Positions 30,282-36,820 of a stretch of DNA of 40,742 nucleotides are shown one piece after another. How positions within the stretch are numbered: the stretch's first letter is position 1; each line of letters starts with the position of its first letter. Location: contig NZ_PSMQ01000010.1 in assembly GCF_040290245.1 (NCBI RefSeq), forward strand, positions 1 to 40,742. The letters are read 5' to 3'. A program made the translations under genes and the position numbers. Source of the DNA: Thermus_A sp040290245 (GTDB lineage: Bacteria; Deinococcota; Deinococci; Deinococcales; Thermaceae). The notes beneath the pieces are model-generated. The model did no database searches and had not been told where the DNA came from. It worked only from the letters and a program-made list of their open reading frames with translations.

Positions 30282-31842
30282 CTGGGGGCCAAAGGAGGTG
30301 GCGGAGGCCTTTCGCTACGCCACGGATTGGTTTTCCGTCTATGTGGAGGAGCTCAATGCCCTAAACGTCTACCCCGTTCCCGATGGGGACACGGGGACGA
30401 ACATGCTCCTCACCCTCGAGGCCGCGCGGCGGGAGTTAGATCTCGCCGACCCTTCCCGGATGTCTGAGGTGGCCCGGGCCCTGAGCTACGGGGCCCTGCT
30501 CGGGGCCCGGGGCAACTCGGGGGTCATCCTCTCCCAGATCCTGAGGGGGTTTGCCGAGGCGATCCGCAAGGCCGAGCGGCTTTCCCCTCCCCTTCTGATT
30601 CAGGCGCTTCGGATGGGGGCGGACACGGGGTACAAGGCGGTGATGAAGCCGGTGGAGGGGACGATCCTCACCGTGGCCCGGGGGGCGGCGGAGGGGGCCT
30701 CGGGGAGTACTCTGGAGGAAGTATTGGAGACCGCCCTGGAAGGGGCCCGGCAGGCCCTGGAAAAGACCCCGGAACTCCTCCCCGTTCTCAAGCGGGCCGG
30801 GGTGGTGGACGCAGGGGGCGCGGGGTATGCCCGGCTTTTGGAGGGGCTTTTGGGATATACCCGGCGCCTCCCACTTCCCGACCCCCCAAAGGTGGAGCGG
30901 TACGCCCAGACGGCCTTTGCCGCCGAGGCCTACGGGTACTGCACCGAGTTTCTGATGGAAGGGGTGGAGGCCCCCATTGAGGAGATCCGCCAGGCGGTGG
31001 CCCCCTTTGGGGAGTCCTTGCTCGTGGTGGGGGCCGAGGGGTATGTCAAGGGGCATATCCACACGAATGACCCCGATGGCCTCCTCGCCGCCGCGGCCCG
31101 GTTTGGCCGGATGGTCCGGACCAAGGTGGAGGACATGTCCGAGCAGCACACGGAGATCCTGGCCATGGCGGGCGCCTTAGAGGAGGCCCCACCCCCCACG
31201 GCCCTGGTGGCGGTGGCCCAGGGGTACGGCCTGGTCAAGGCCTTCCGGAGCCTGGGGGCCCGGGTGGTGGCCGGGGGGCAGACGGACAACCCCAGCGTCG
31301 AGGACCTCCTTTTGGCCCTCCGGAGCGTACCCAGCCCAAAGGTCATCCTCCTGCCCAACAACCCCAACGTGCTGATGGCCGCCCAGCAGGCTAAGGAGCT
31401 TGCCCAATCCTTTGGCAAGGAGGTCCACCTCCTTCCCACCCGGACCATGGGGGCGGGGCTGGCCGCGGCAATCCGGTTCCAGCCGGAGCTTTCCCCAGAG
31501 GAGCTCCTTCCTGAGATGGAGGAGGCGGCCTCGCGTTCGGCGACCCTCGAGGTCACCTGGGCGAGCCGAGAGGCGGAGCTGGACGGGCTAAAGGTGGAAA
31601 AGGGCCAGCCGATTGGGCTTCTGGAGGGGAGGCTCGCTCTGGTGGGAAAGACCCCCAAGGAGGTCCTGAAGGCCCTGGTCCGGACCGCCCAGGAAGGCAA
31701 GGAGGTCCTGACGGTCTTTTACGGGCCGAACGCGGAGGAGGAGGGGCTTGCCGAGGAGCTGGCCCAGGTTTTTCCTGAGCTCGTGGTGGAGGTCCTGCCC
31801 GGGGGGCCCGAGCCTTACGCCTACCTGGCGGTCTTGGAATAA
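30274..31842 (+). CDS. FakA/YloV-like kinase (DAK2 plus DegV-like domain)
   Basis: 522 residues from a GTG. N-terminal DAK2/DhaL domain (1-200): NVYPVPDGDTGTNMLLTLEA with Mg-ATP-binding Asp37 and Asp39, GALLGARGNSGVILSQILRG, and VVDAGGAGYARLLEG. The middle domain has YGYCTEFLMEG and VKGHIHTNDPDG, and the C-terminal region VILLPNNPNVLMAAQQAKEL resembles DegV-like folds. Family members phosphorylate fatty acids bound to FakB/DegV proteins. No FakB gene is in the window. The preceding gene is Asp23-like, as in yloU-yloV. Last gene of the truB unit. Confidence 0.92.
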   Translation: MADWGPKEVAEAFRYATDWFSVYVEELNALNVYPVPDGDTGTNMLLTLEAARRELDLADPSRMSEVARALSYGALLGARGNSGVILSQILRGFAEAIRKAERLSPPLLIQALRMGADTGYKAVMKPVEGTILTVARGAAEGASGSTLEEVLETALEGARQALEKTPELLPVLKRAGVVDAGGAGYARLLEGLLGYTRRLPLPDPPKVERYAQTAFAAEAYGYCTEFLMEGVEAPIEEIRQAVAPFGESLLVVGAEGYVKGHIHTNDPDGLLAAAARFGRMVRTKVEDMSEQHTEILAMAGALEEAPPPTALVAVAQGYGLVKAFRSLGARVVAGGQTDNPSVEDLLLALRSVPSPKVILLPNNPNVLMAAQQAKELAQSFGKEVHLLPTRTMGAGLAAAIRFQPELSPEELLPEMEEAASRSATLEVTWASREAELDGLKVEKGQPIGLLEGRLALVGKTPKEVLKALVRTAQEGKEVLTVFYGPNAEEEGLAEELAQVFPELVVEVLPGGPEPYAYLAVLE

Positions 31843-31875
31843 GAAAACCTTAAGGCCCTCCTCCCTTCCTCAGGG

Positions 31876-31889
31876 TATCCTGCAGGATA
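31876..31889. promoter_or_regulatory. Perfect 14-bp palindrome over the lipoprotein -10 region
   Basis: TATCCTGCAGGATA, with TATCCT placed as a -10 box and the ATG at 31900. The perfect dyad could be an operator overlapping the promoter. A GGAGG Shine-Dalgarno follows at about 31891-31895. Confidence 0.4.
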
Positions 31890-31899
31890 AGGAGGGTTT

Positions 31900-32697
31900 A
31901 TGCGGTTAATATGGTTGCTGCCCTTGGCCCTAGTGGGGTGCACCCTCGAGGTGGTTCTTCCAGACGGGGACCTCCCCGTGGGAAGGTCGGTCGACGTGGC
32001 TCTGAACGCGGCAAGCCCGGCGGGGGGTGAGCTCCGCCCTAGCGCCAAGACCTACCGGGTGCAGATAGACCGAGACGGGGCCTTCCAGGTGGCGGCGGTC
32101 TCTAGCCACCTCCAGCAAAGGAGCCGGCTCCGCCTTACCCTTAAGGACGCCCAGGGGGTGGTGCAGGCCCAGAGCGTGGCCCGGAACTGGTTCGGCCTGC
32201 CCCAGGTGGCCCTGGCCTCTTGCTGCGCCGTCGCCCCCCAGGGGATAACCTCCGACCCCGGCTACCGGCTCAACTTCAAGGCCCGGGCGGGCGACGTGTT
32301 CTATGTGAAGGTGGAGAACCTGGCGGAGGACCGGGACCGGGTGACCCTCTCCCTGCGCTCATTCCCCCCCAACCCTTCCGGCCAGGGGGAGGCCTTCACC
32401 ACCGGGACCAAGCAGGGGGCGATCGAGTTTCTTGGGGAGTTTGACCGGTACAATGTCTCCAACCCCCCGGAGAATCTGTATCTCCGCTTCACCTACACCG
32501 GGCCCTTGGACCTGGTGGCGCTTTTGTACACCTCGCCGACCGATTCCAATCCGGTCCGCCTGGATTCCGTGGTGAGCTGTGCCCCGGTCTCCCCCGCGGT
32601 TCTTCTGGTGGTCCGGGACCGGGGCCTGGCCCGGGCGGGGTTTGACGAGCCTGGGAGTGGGCAGTATACCCTGGCGCTTTCCTCCTCCTGTCCGTGA
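31900..32697 (+). CDS. Putative lipoprotein, unknown family
   Basis: 265 residues. MRLIWLLPLALVGC is a lipoprotein signal: lipobox L-V-G-C with lipidated Cys14, followed by T-L, so it is probably anchored to the outer face of a membrane. The mature part is beta-rich, with repeated strand-like runs (YRVQIDRDGAFQVAAVSS, RLRLTLKDAQGVVQ, DVFYVKVENLAEDRDRVTLS). Four further cysteines (LASCCAVAP, VVSCAP, SSSCP) could form two disulfides. No family recognised. An AAGGAGG Shine-Dalgarno supports the start. Confidence 0.8.
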   Translation: MRLIWLLPLALVGCTLEVVLPDGDLPVGRSVDVALNAASPAGGELRPSAKTYRVQIDRDGAFQVAAVSSHLQQRSRLRLTLKDAQGVVQAQSVARNWFGLPQVALASCCAVAPQGITSDPGYRLNFKARAGDVFYVKVENLAEDRDRVTLSLRSFPPNPSGQGEAFTTGTKQGAIEFLGEFDRYNVSNPPENLYLRFTYTGPLDLVALLYTSPTDSNPVRLDSVVSCAPVSPAVLLVVRDRGLARAGFDEPGSGQYTLALSSSCP

Positions 32698-32899
32698 GGG
32701 GTCGGCTTTGAACAGGATTAGAGTTGGATAAAGGGCCTTAATGCATTTCTAATGGAGCAGGGGGGCTTTGAGCTCCCCTGTCGCCGATTTTCAAAGCTTT
32801 TTGGAAATGAACCAAAGGGCTGGGTTATTATGAATAATGAGTGCATATATGCGCATTTCTTAGGGAGCTTTAGGGAAGGCCCGGATACTGAGCTCTGCG
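32698..32899. other. AT-rich intergenic island
   Basis: About 200 bases visibly richer in A and T than the rest of the window (e.g. ggttattatgaataatgagt). It contains a perfect palindrome GCATATATGC (32843-32852) and a GGGG/CCCC hairpin near 32759-32778. An open frame from 32752 crosses it but has no recognisable protein and clashes with the 3D-domain gene. GATACT at 32884-32889 may be the -10 box of that gene. Confidence 0.6.
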
Positions 32900-33337
32900 A
32901 TGCGGTCTTGGGTGCTGATCTCGGGTCTGCTCTTCTCAGTGTTCCCTTCGGGAAGCAACTCCCTGGCCTGGGCCGAGATGCCCAAGAAGCTGGTCCTGGA
33001 GGCCACCGCTTACACCTCGAGCCCCCGGGAGACCGACCGCACCCCCTTTGTGACGGCCACCGGGATGCGCACCGCCCTTGGGGTCATCGCAGTGAGCCGC
33101 GACCTTTTGAAAACCCTTCCCTACGGGACTAAGGTGCGTCTGCGGGACCTGGGTAGCGTGTACGGCCGGGGCCGAGGGAGGTTTGACCACCTCTTTCAGG
33201 GGCGGGTCTTTGTGGTGGCGGACACCATGCATCCCAGGATGCGGGAGAAGCTGGATGTCTGGCTTCCCGACCGGGCCTTAGCCCTCCAGTTCGGGCGGCG
33301 GCTTCTCGAGGTGGAGGTCGTGGCCTACCCTAGGTAG
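32900..33337 (+). CDS. Secreted 3D (Asp-rich) domain protein
   Basis: 145 residues. An N-terminal hydrophobic segment (MRSWVLISGLLFSVF) ends with a plausible signal-peptidase site A-W-A before E26. Residues 13-20 (SVFPSGSN) come from a palindromic element at 32935-32959, so the hydrophobic core and cleavage region are partly made by the repeat. The mature protein is a 3D domain: LEATAYTSSPRETDRTPF, TATGMRTALGVIAVSRDLL, LPYGTKVRL, FVVADTMHPRMREKLDVWL. This double-psi beta-barrel is shared with MltA-type lytic transglycosylases and Rpf-like proteins, which act on peptidoglycan. The three Asp are only partly conserved, so activity is uncertain. Confidence 0.82.
   Translation: MRSWVLISGLLFSVFPSGSNSLAWAEMPKKLVLEATAYTSSPRETDRTPFVTATGMRTALGVIAVSRDLLKTLPYGTKVRLRDLGSVYGRGRGRFDHLFQGRVFVVADTMHPRMREKLDVWLPDRALALQFGRRLLEVEVVAYPR
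32935..32959 (-). repeat. Palindromic element in the signal peptide of the 3D-domain protein
   Basis: Minus strand: GTTGCTTCCC, loop GAA, GGGAACACTGAG, stem TTCCC/GGGAA as in the nrnA copies. The gene reads it from the opposite strand, in frame, as SVFPSGSN. Confidence 0.85.
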
Positions 33338-33346
33338 ACTGTCCCC

Positions 33347-34462
33347 GTGGGCTTCGCCTTCTTCCTGGCCCTGCGCTACCTCTTCCGGCGCAAAACCCAG
33401 ACCCTGATCGGCCTTTTCGGCATCGGGGTGGGGGTGGCGGTCCTGCTTACGGCCTTGTCCCTGGCCAACGGCTTCACCACCGGCCTCATCCGGTCGAGCC
33501 TGAAGGCTTTGCCCCATCTGGTCCTGTTCCGCCTGGGCCAGGCCCTGCCCCCCATGCCCAACCACCCCGAGGTGGAAGCCTGGGCGCCTTTTTCGGCCAC
33601 CAAGGCCCTCCTCACCCGGCGGGCCGAGCCCGGCCGGGGGGCGGGGGTGGACTTCGCCACCTTGGTGGGTCTGGGGCCAGGGAAAGGCCAGGTCTACCCG
33701 GAGCTTGGCCCCCCGCCGCGACCCGGGGAGGTCGTCTTGGGCTCGGCCCTGGCCCAAAGCCTTTCCGCCTTTTTGGGGGATGAGCTCCAGGCCTTTTCCG
33801 CAAGCCAGACCCGGATCCCCCTGAAGGTGGTGGGCCGGTTTAGGACGGGCAACTACCTTCTGGACTCAAGCTACGCCTTCACCGCTTTGAAGGATGTGGA
33901 AAAGCTTCTAGGGGAGGACGGGCCCTTGGGCTACCAGGTTCGCCTGAAGGACCCCTGGCGGGCCAAAGAGGTGGCGCGGGCCTTTTCCGACCGGTTCTTC
34001 GTCCAGACCTGGCAGGACGCGCAGCGAACCCTGCTGGAGCAGCTGGCCCTGCAGAAGGAGGTGCTTTCCCTGCTCCTTTTCCTCATCGTGGTGGTGGCCG
34101 CCCTTGGGGTGGCCAACGTGATGGTGTTGTTTGTGGTGGAAAAGACACCCGAGATCGCCCTTCTTAGGGCCATGGGGGCCTCGAGGGGGCAGGTGGCGGC
34201 GGTCTTTGCCCTCCAGGGGATTCTTCTCGGGGGGATGGGGGTGGGTCTGGGCAATCTCCTAGGGCTTCTTCTCTCCCTCTCCCTGGCCCAGAGGCCTGTG
34301 CCCTTGCCTGGGGATCTCTACTTTCTCACCCACCTGCCCGTGGAGATCCGGCCTGCGGAGTGGGCCCGGGTCTCCGCCTTGAGCTTCTTCACGGTGGTTC
34401 TGGCCTCCGTTTTGCCCCTCCTTCGGGCCTGGCGCATCCGGCCGGGGGTGGTCCTCCGCTAG
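33347..34462 (+). CDS. ABC transporter permease, LolC/E-MacB (FtsX-like) family
   Basis: 371 residues from a GTG. One N-terminal membrane helix (TLIGLFGIGVGVAVLLTALS), a periplasmic domain of about 200 residues (MacB-like core), then three C-terminal helices (LLLFLIVVVAALGVANVMVL, FALQGILLGGMGVGLGNLLG, ALSFFTVVLASVLPLLRAW). EKTPEIALLRAMGASRGQV between helices 2 and 3 is the coupling motif typical of LolC/LolE and MacB. It may move lipoproteins or other substrates to the outer envelope. No matching ATPase is adjacent; the nearest ABC ATPase in the window is a broken gene of another type. Confidence 0.9.
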   Translation: MGFAFFLALRYLFRRKTQTLIGLFGIGVGVAVLLTALSLANGFTTGLIRSSLKALPHLVLFRLGQALPPMPNHPEVEAWAPFSATKALLTRRAEPGRGAGVDFATLVGLGPGKGQVYPELGPPPRPGEVVLGSALAQSLSAFLGDELQAFSASQTRIPLKVVGRFRTGNYLLDSSYAFTALKDVEKLLGEDGPLGYQVRLKDPWRAKEVARAFSDRFFVQTWQDAQRTLLEQLALQKEVLSLLLFLIVVVAALGVANVMVLFVVEKTPEIALLRAMGASRGQVAAVFALQGILLGGMGVGLGNLLGLLLSLSLAQRPVPLPGDLYFLTHLPVEIRPAEWARVSALSFFTVVLASVLPLLRAWRIRPGVVLR

Positions 34463-34553
34463 GTGCTTCGGGGATCGGGGTGCTATACTTACACGGGTTT
34501 GGCCGGGGTACCCGGCCCAGCTCTCGCGGGAGGGACCTCGAGGAGGTGGGGCA
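34463..34553 (+). promoter_or_regulatory. metK promoter and structured leader
   Basis: TATACT at 34484-34489 is a good -10 box; no clear -35. The leader of about 57 bases contains GGCCGGG-GTA-CCCGGCC (34501-34517), a perfect 7-pair hairpin, and ACCTC-GAG-GAGGT (34535-34547), which would hide part of the Shine-Dalgarno GGAGGTG. It is too short for the known large SAM riboswitches. Confidence 0.5.
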
Positions 34554-35738
34554 TTGTTGAGACTGGTGACGTCCGAATCCGTGACCGAAGGGCACCCGGA
34601 TAAGCTGGCGGACCGGATCTCCGACGCCATTTTGGATGCCCTTCTCGCCCAGGATAAGAAGGCCAGGGTGGCCGCGGAGACCTTGGTCACCACGGGGCTG
34701 GTCTTTGTGGCGGGGGAGATCACCACCGAGGGGTATGTGGACATCCCGGGCCTGGTGCGCAAGACGGTGCGGGAGGTGGGGTATACCCGGGCCAAGTATG
34801 GCTTTGACGCGGACACCTGTGCGGTGCTCACCGCCATAGATGAGCAGTCCCCGGACATTGCGGGAGGGGTCAACCTTTCCTACGAGTGGCGGGTCCTGAA
34901 GTCCACCGACCCCCTAGACCGCATCGGCGCGGGGGACCAGGGGCTCATGTTCGGCTACGCCACGGACGAGACCCCCGAGCTCATGCCTTTGCCCATCGTC
35001 TTGGCCCACCGGCTGACCATGCGGCTTGCAGAGGTGAGGAAGAACGGCGTTCTCCCCTACCTCCGCCCGGACGGAAAGGCCCAGGTCACCGTGGTCTATG
35101 AGGGGGAGAGGCCTTTGTACGTGAAGACGGTGGTGGTCTCGAGCCAGCACTCCCCTGAGGTGGACCAAGAACAGCTTCGGGAGGACCTGATCCGGGAGGT
35201 GGTCCGCCAGGCCATCCCCTCGGAGTATTTGAGGGAGGGGGAGACGGAGTACCTCATCAACCCTTCGGGCCGGTTCGTCATCGGGGGGCCCCACGGAGAC
35301 ACCGGCCTTACGGGTCGGAAGATCATCGTGGACACCTATGGGGGGGCGGTGCCCCATGGGGGCGGGGCGTTTAGCGGCAAGGACCCCACCAAGGTGGACC
35401 GTTCGGCGAGTTACTACGCCCGGTATATGGCCAAGAACATCGTGGCGGCAGGCCTGGCCAAGAGGGCCCTGGTCGAGCTGGCCTACGCCATTGGGAAGGC
35501 CAGGCCCGTCTCCTTACGGGTGGAGACCTTCGGGACCGGGGCCGTGCCCGACGAGAAGATCACGGAACTCCTAAGCCGGGTCTTCGACCCTAGGCCCCTC
35601 GCCATCATCGAGGAGCTGGACCTTCTAAGGCCCATCTACACCCCCACCTCGTCCTATGGCCACTTTGGCCGGCCGGGCTTCCCCTGGGAGGAGACGGACC
35701 GGGTGGAGGCCTTGAGGCGGGAAGCTGGCCTGGGCTAA
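34554..35738 (+). CDS. metK: S-adenosylmethionine synthetase
   Basis: 394 residues from a TTG (two consecutive TTG codons, either could start). Makes SAM from methionine and ATP; SAM is the methyl donor for the DNA methyltransferase at 14341-15570 and many others. Motifs: SESVTEGHPDKLADRISDAI with the ATP-binding His, GAGDQGLMFGYATDETPE, IGGPHGDTGLTGRKIIVD, and GGGAFSGKDPTKVDRSASYY, covering ATP, metal and methionine sites. Length is normal. Its stop overlaps the convergent cyclase gene by 4 bases. Confidence 0.96.
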   Translation: MLRLVTSESVTEGHPDKLADRISDAILDALLAQDKKARVAAETLVTTGLVFVAGEITTEGYVDIPGLVRKTVREVGYTRAKYGFDADTCAVLTAIDEQSPDIAGGVNLSYEWRVLKSTDPLDRIGAGDQGLMFGYATDETPELMPLPIVLAHRLTMRLAEVRKNGVLPYLRPDGKAQVTVVYEGERPLYVKTVVVSSQHSPEVDQEQLREDLIREVVRQAIPSEYLREGETEYLINPSGRFVIGGPHGDTGLTGRKIIVDTYGGAVPHGGGAFSGKDPTKVDRSASYYARYMAKNIVAAGLAKRALVELAYAIGKARPVSLRVETFGTGAVPDEKITELLSRVFDPRPLAIIEELDLLRPIYTPTSSYGHFGRPGFPWEETDRVEALRREAGLG

Positions 35739-36772
35739 CCGATCTCCACCCGGTTCTTCCCTCGGCGCTTGGCCGTGTACATGGCCGCATCCGCCCGCTT
35801 GAGTAGGGAAAGGGGGGAATCGGTGGAGAGGGCTTGGACCACGCCGAAGCTGGCGCTAATGCTCTCCACGGGGGGAACTTGGAGGCCCCTTAGAGCTTTT
35901 TGGATCCGTTCGGCCGCTGCCCTGGCCTGGTTCAGGGGGGTTTCGGGGAGGAGGAGGGCAAACTCCTCCCCTCCAAGCCGCACCGCCCGGTCGGAGAGCC
36001 GGAGGGGCTCTTCCAGAAGCCGCGCCACCCCTTTGAGCGCGCGGTCGCCGGTGTCGTGGCCATAGGTGTCGTTGATGCGTTTGAAATCGTCTAGGTCCAG
36101 GACGATGAGGCTCACGGGCCTTCCGTAGCGCGATAGGCGGCAAAGCTCCTGCTCGAGGGCGATCTCGAGGTAGCGCCGGTTCCACAAGCCCGTGAGGAAG
36201 TCGGTGTAGGCGTCTAGATGCGCCTCGAGGTAGCCCTCCTTGATCCGGACCAGGAGGTAGAGAAGGGCCAGGTAGGCCAGGTTGGAGCCCAGAAACTGGG
36301 CCAGGGCGTTGAGTTGGGCCGGGCTATAGGCCTGGGGATTTCCGAAAAACGCCAGGGCCAGGGCCGCCAAGGGGCAGATCAGGCTCAGGCGGATCGCCCT
36401 TTTGCTTTCGAAAAAGAGAAAGGCAGAAAAGTAAAGAAGAGGGAACCAGTAGGAACTGGGGGAGAGCCCCATGGGATTGGGTTGCCGGTGGAGCTGGTAG
36501 CCTAAGGTGGCGATCAGGTAGGACGCTGTGCTCAGGTGGGCCAAGGGGAGGATCCAGCGGGCTTCCTCTGGCCTACGCCAGAGGATAAGGGCCATCAAGG
36601 GATATCCAAGGCCCAAAAAAGGCAAAAAGACCTGGTCTACCGGGTCCAGATTCACCTGTTTGGAGGTAAGGTAGGCCACCCAAGCCATCACCCCACCCAA
36701 AGGGAGAAGGAGCAAGGCCACCTTCCTCCGAAGAGGCAAGATGGGGTCCAGGAGTTCCAGGGTGGGCCTCAT
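35735..36772 (-). CDS. Membrane diguanylate cyclase (GGEEF)
   Basis: 345 residues. N-terminal 180 residues have about five to six membrane helices (VALLLLPLGGVMAWVAYL, VFLPFLGLGYPLMALIL, LICPLAALALAFF, LAYLALLYLLV). The C-terminal GGDEF domain (about 185-345) has DLDDFKRINDTYGHDTGDRA and the active site GGEEF (267-271). RLSD (258-261), five residues before, is a complete RxxD product-inhibition site. It should make cyclic di-GMP from GTP in response to a membrane or unknown signal. No EAL/HD-GYP phosphodiesterase is nearby. Confidence 0.92.
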   Translation of the reverse strand: MRPTLELLDPILPLRRKVALLLLPLGGVMAWVAYLTSKQVNLDPVDQVFLPFLGLGYPLMALILWRRPEEARWILPLAHLSTASYLIATLGYQLHRQPNPMGLSPSSYWFPLLYFSAFLFFESKRAIRLSLICPLAALALAFFGNPQAYSPAQLNALAQFLGSNLAYLALLYLLVRIKEGYLEAHLDAYTDFLTGLWNRRYLEIALEQELCRLSRYGRPVSLIVLDLDDFKRINDTYGHDTGDRALKGVARLLEEPLRLSDRAVRLGGEEFALLLPETPLNQARAAAERIQKALRGLQVPPVESISASFGVVQALSTDSPLSLLKRADAAMYTAKRRGKNRVEIG

Positions 36773-36820
36773 CCACCCCAGCCTACACCTTATCCCCTTA
36801 ACGGACCCTGAACGCCCCCC

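Noticed and set aside
32752..33132. 126-residue frame through the AT-rich island
   Set aside because: No Shine-Dalgarno or family match, and it overlaps the 3D-domain gene in another frame.
34490..34553. SAM riboswitch before metK
   Set aside because: The leader is about 57 bases and shows only simple hairpins; no SAM-I style junction or terminator is visible.
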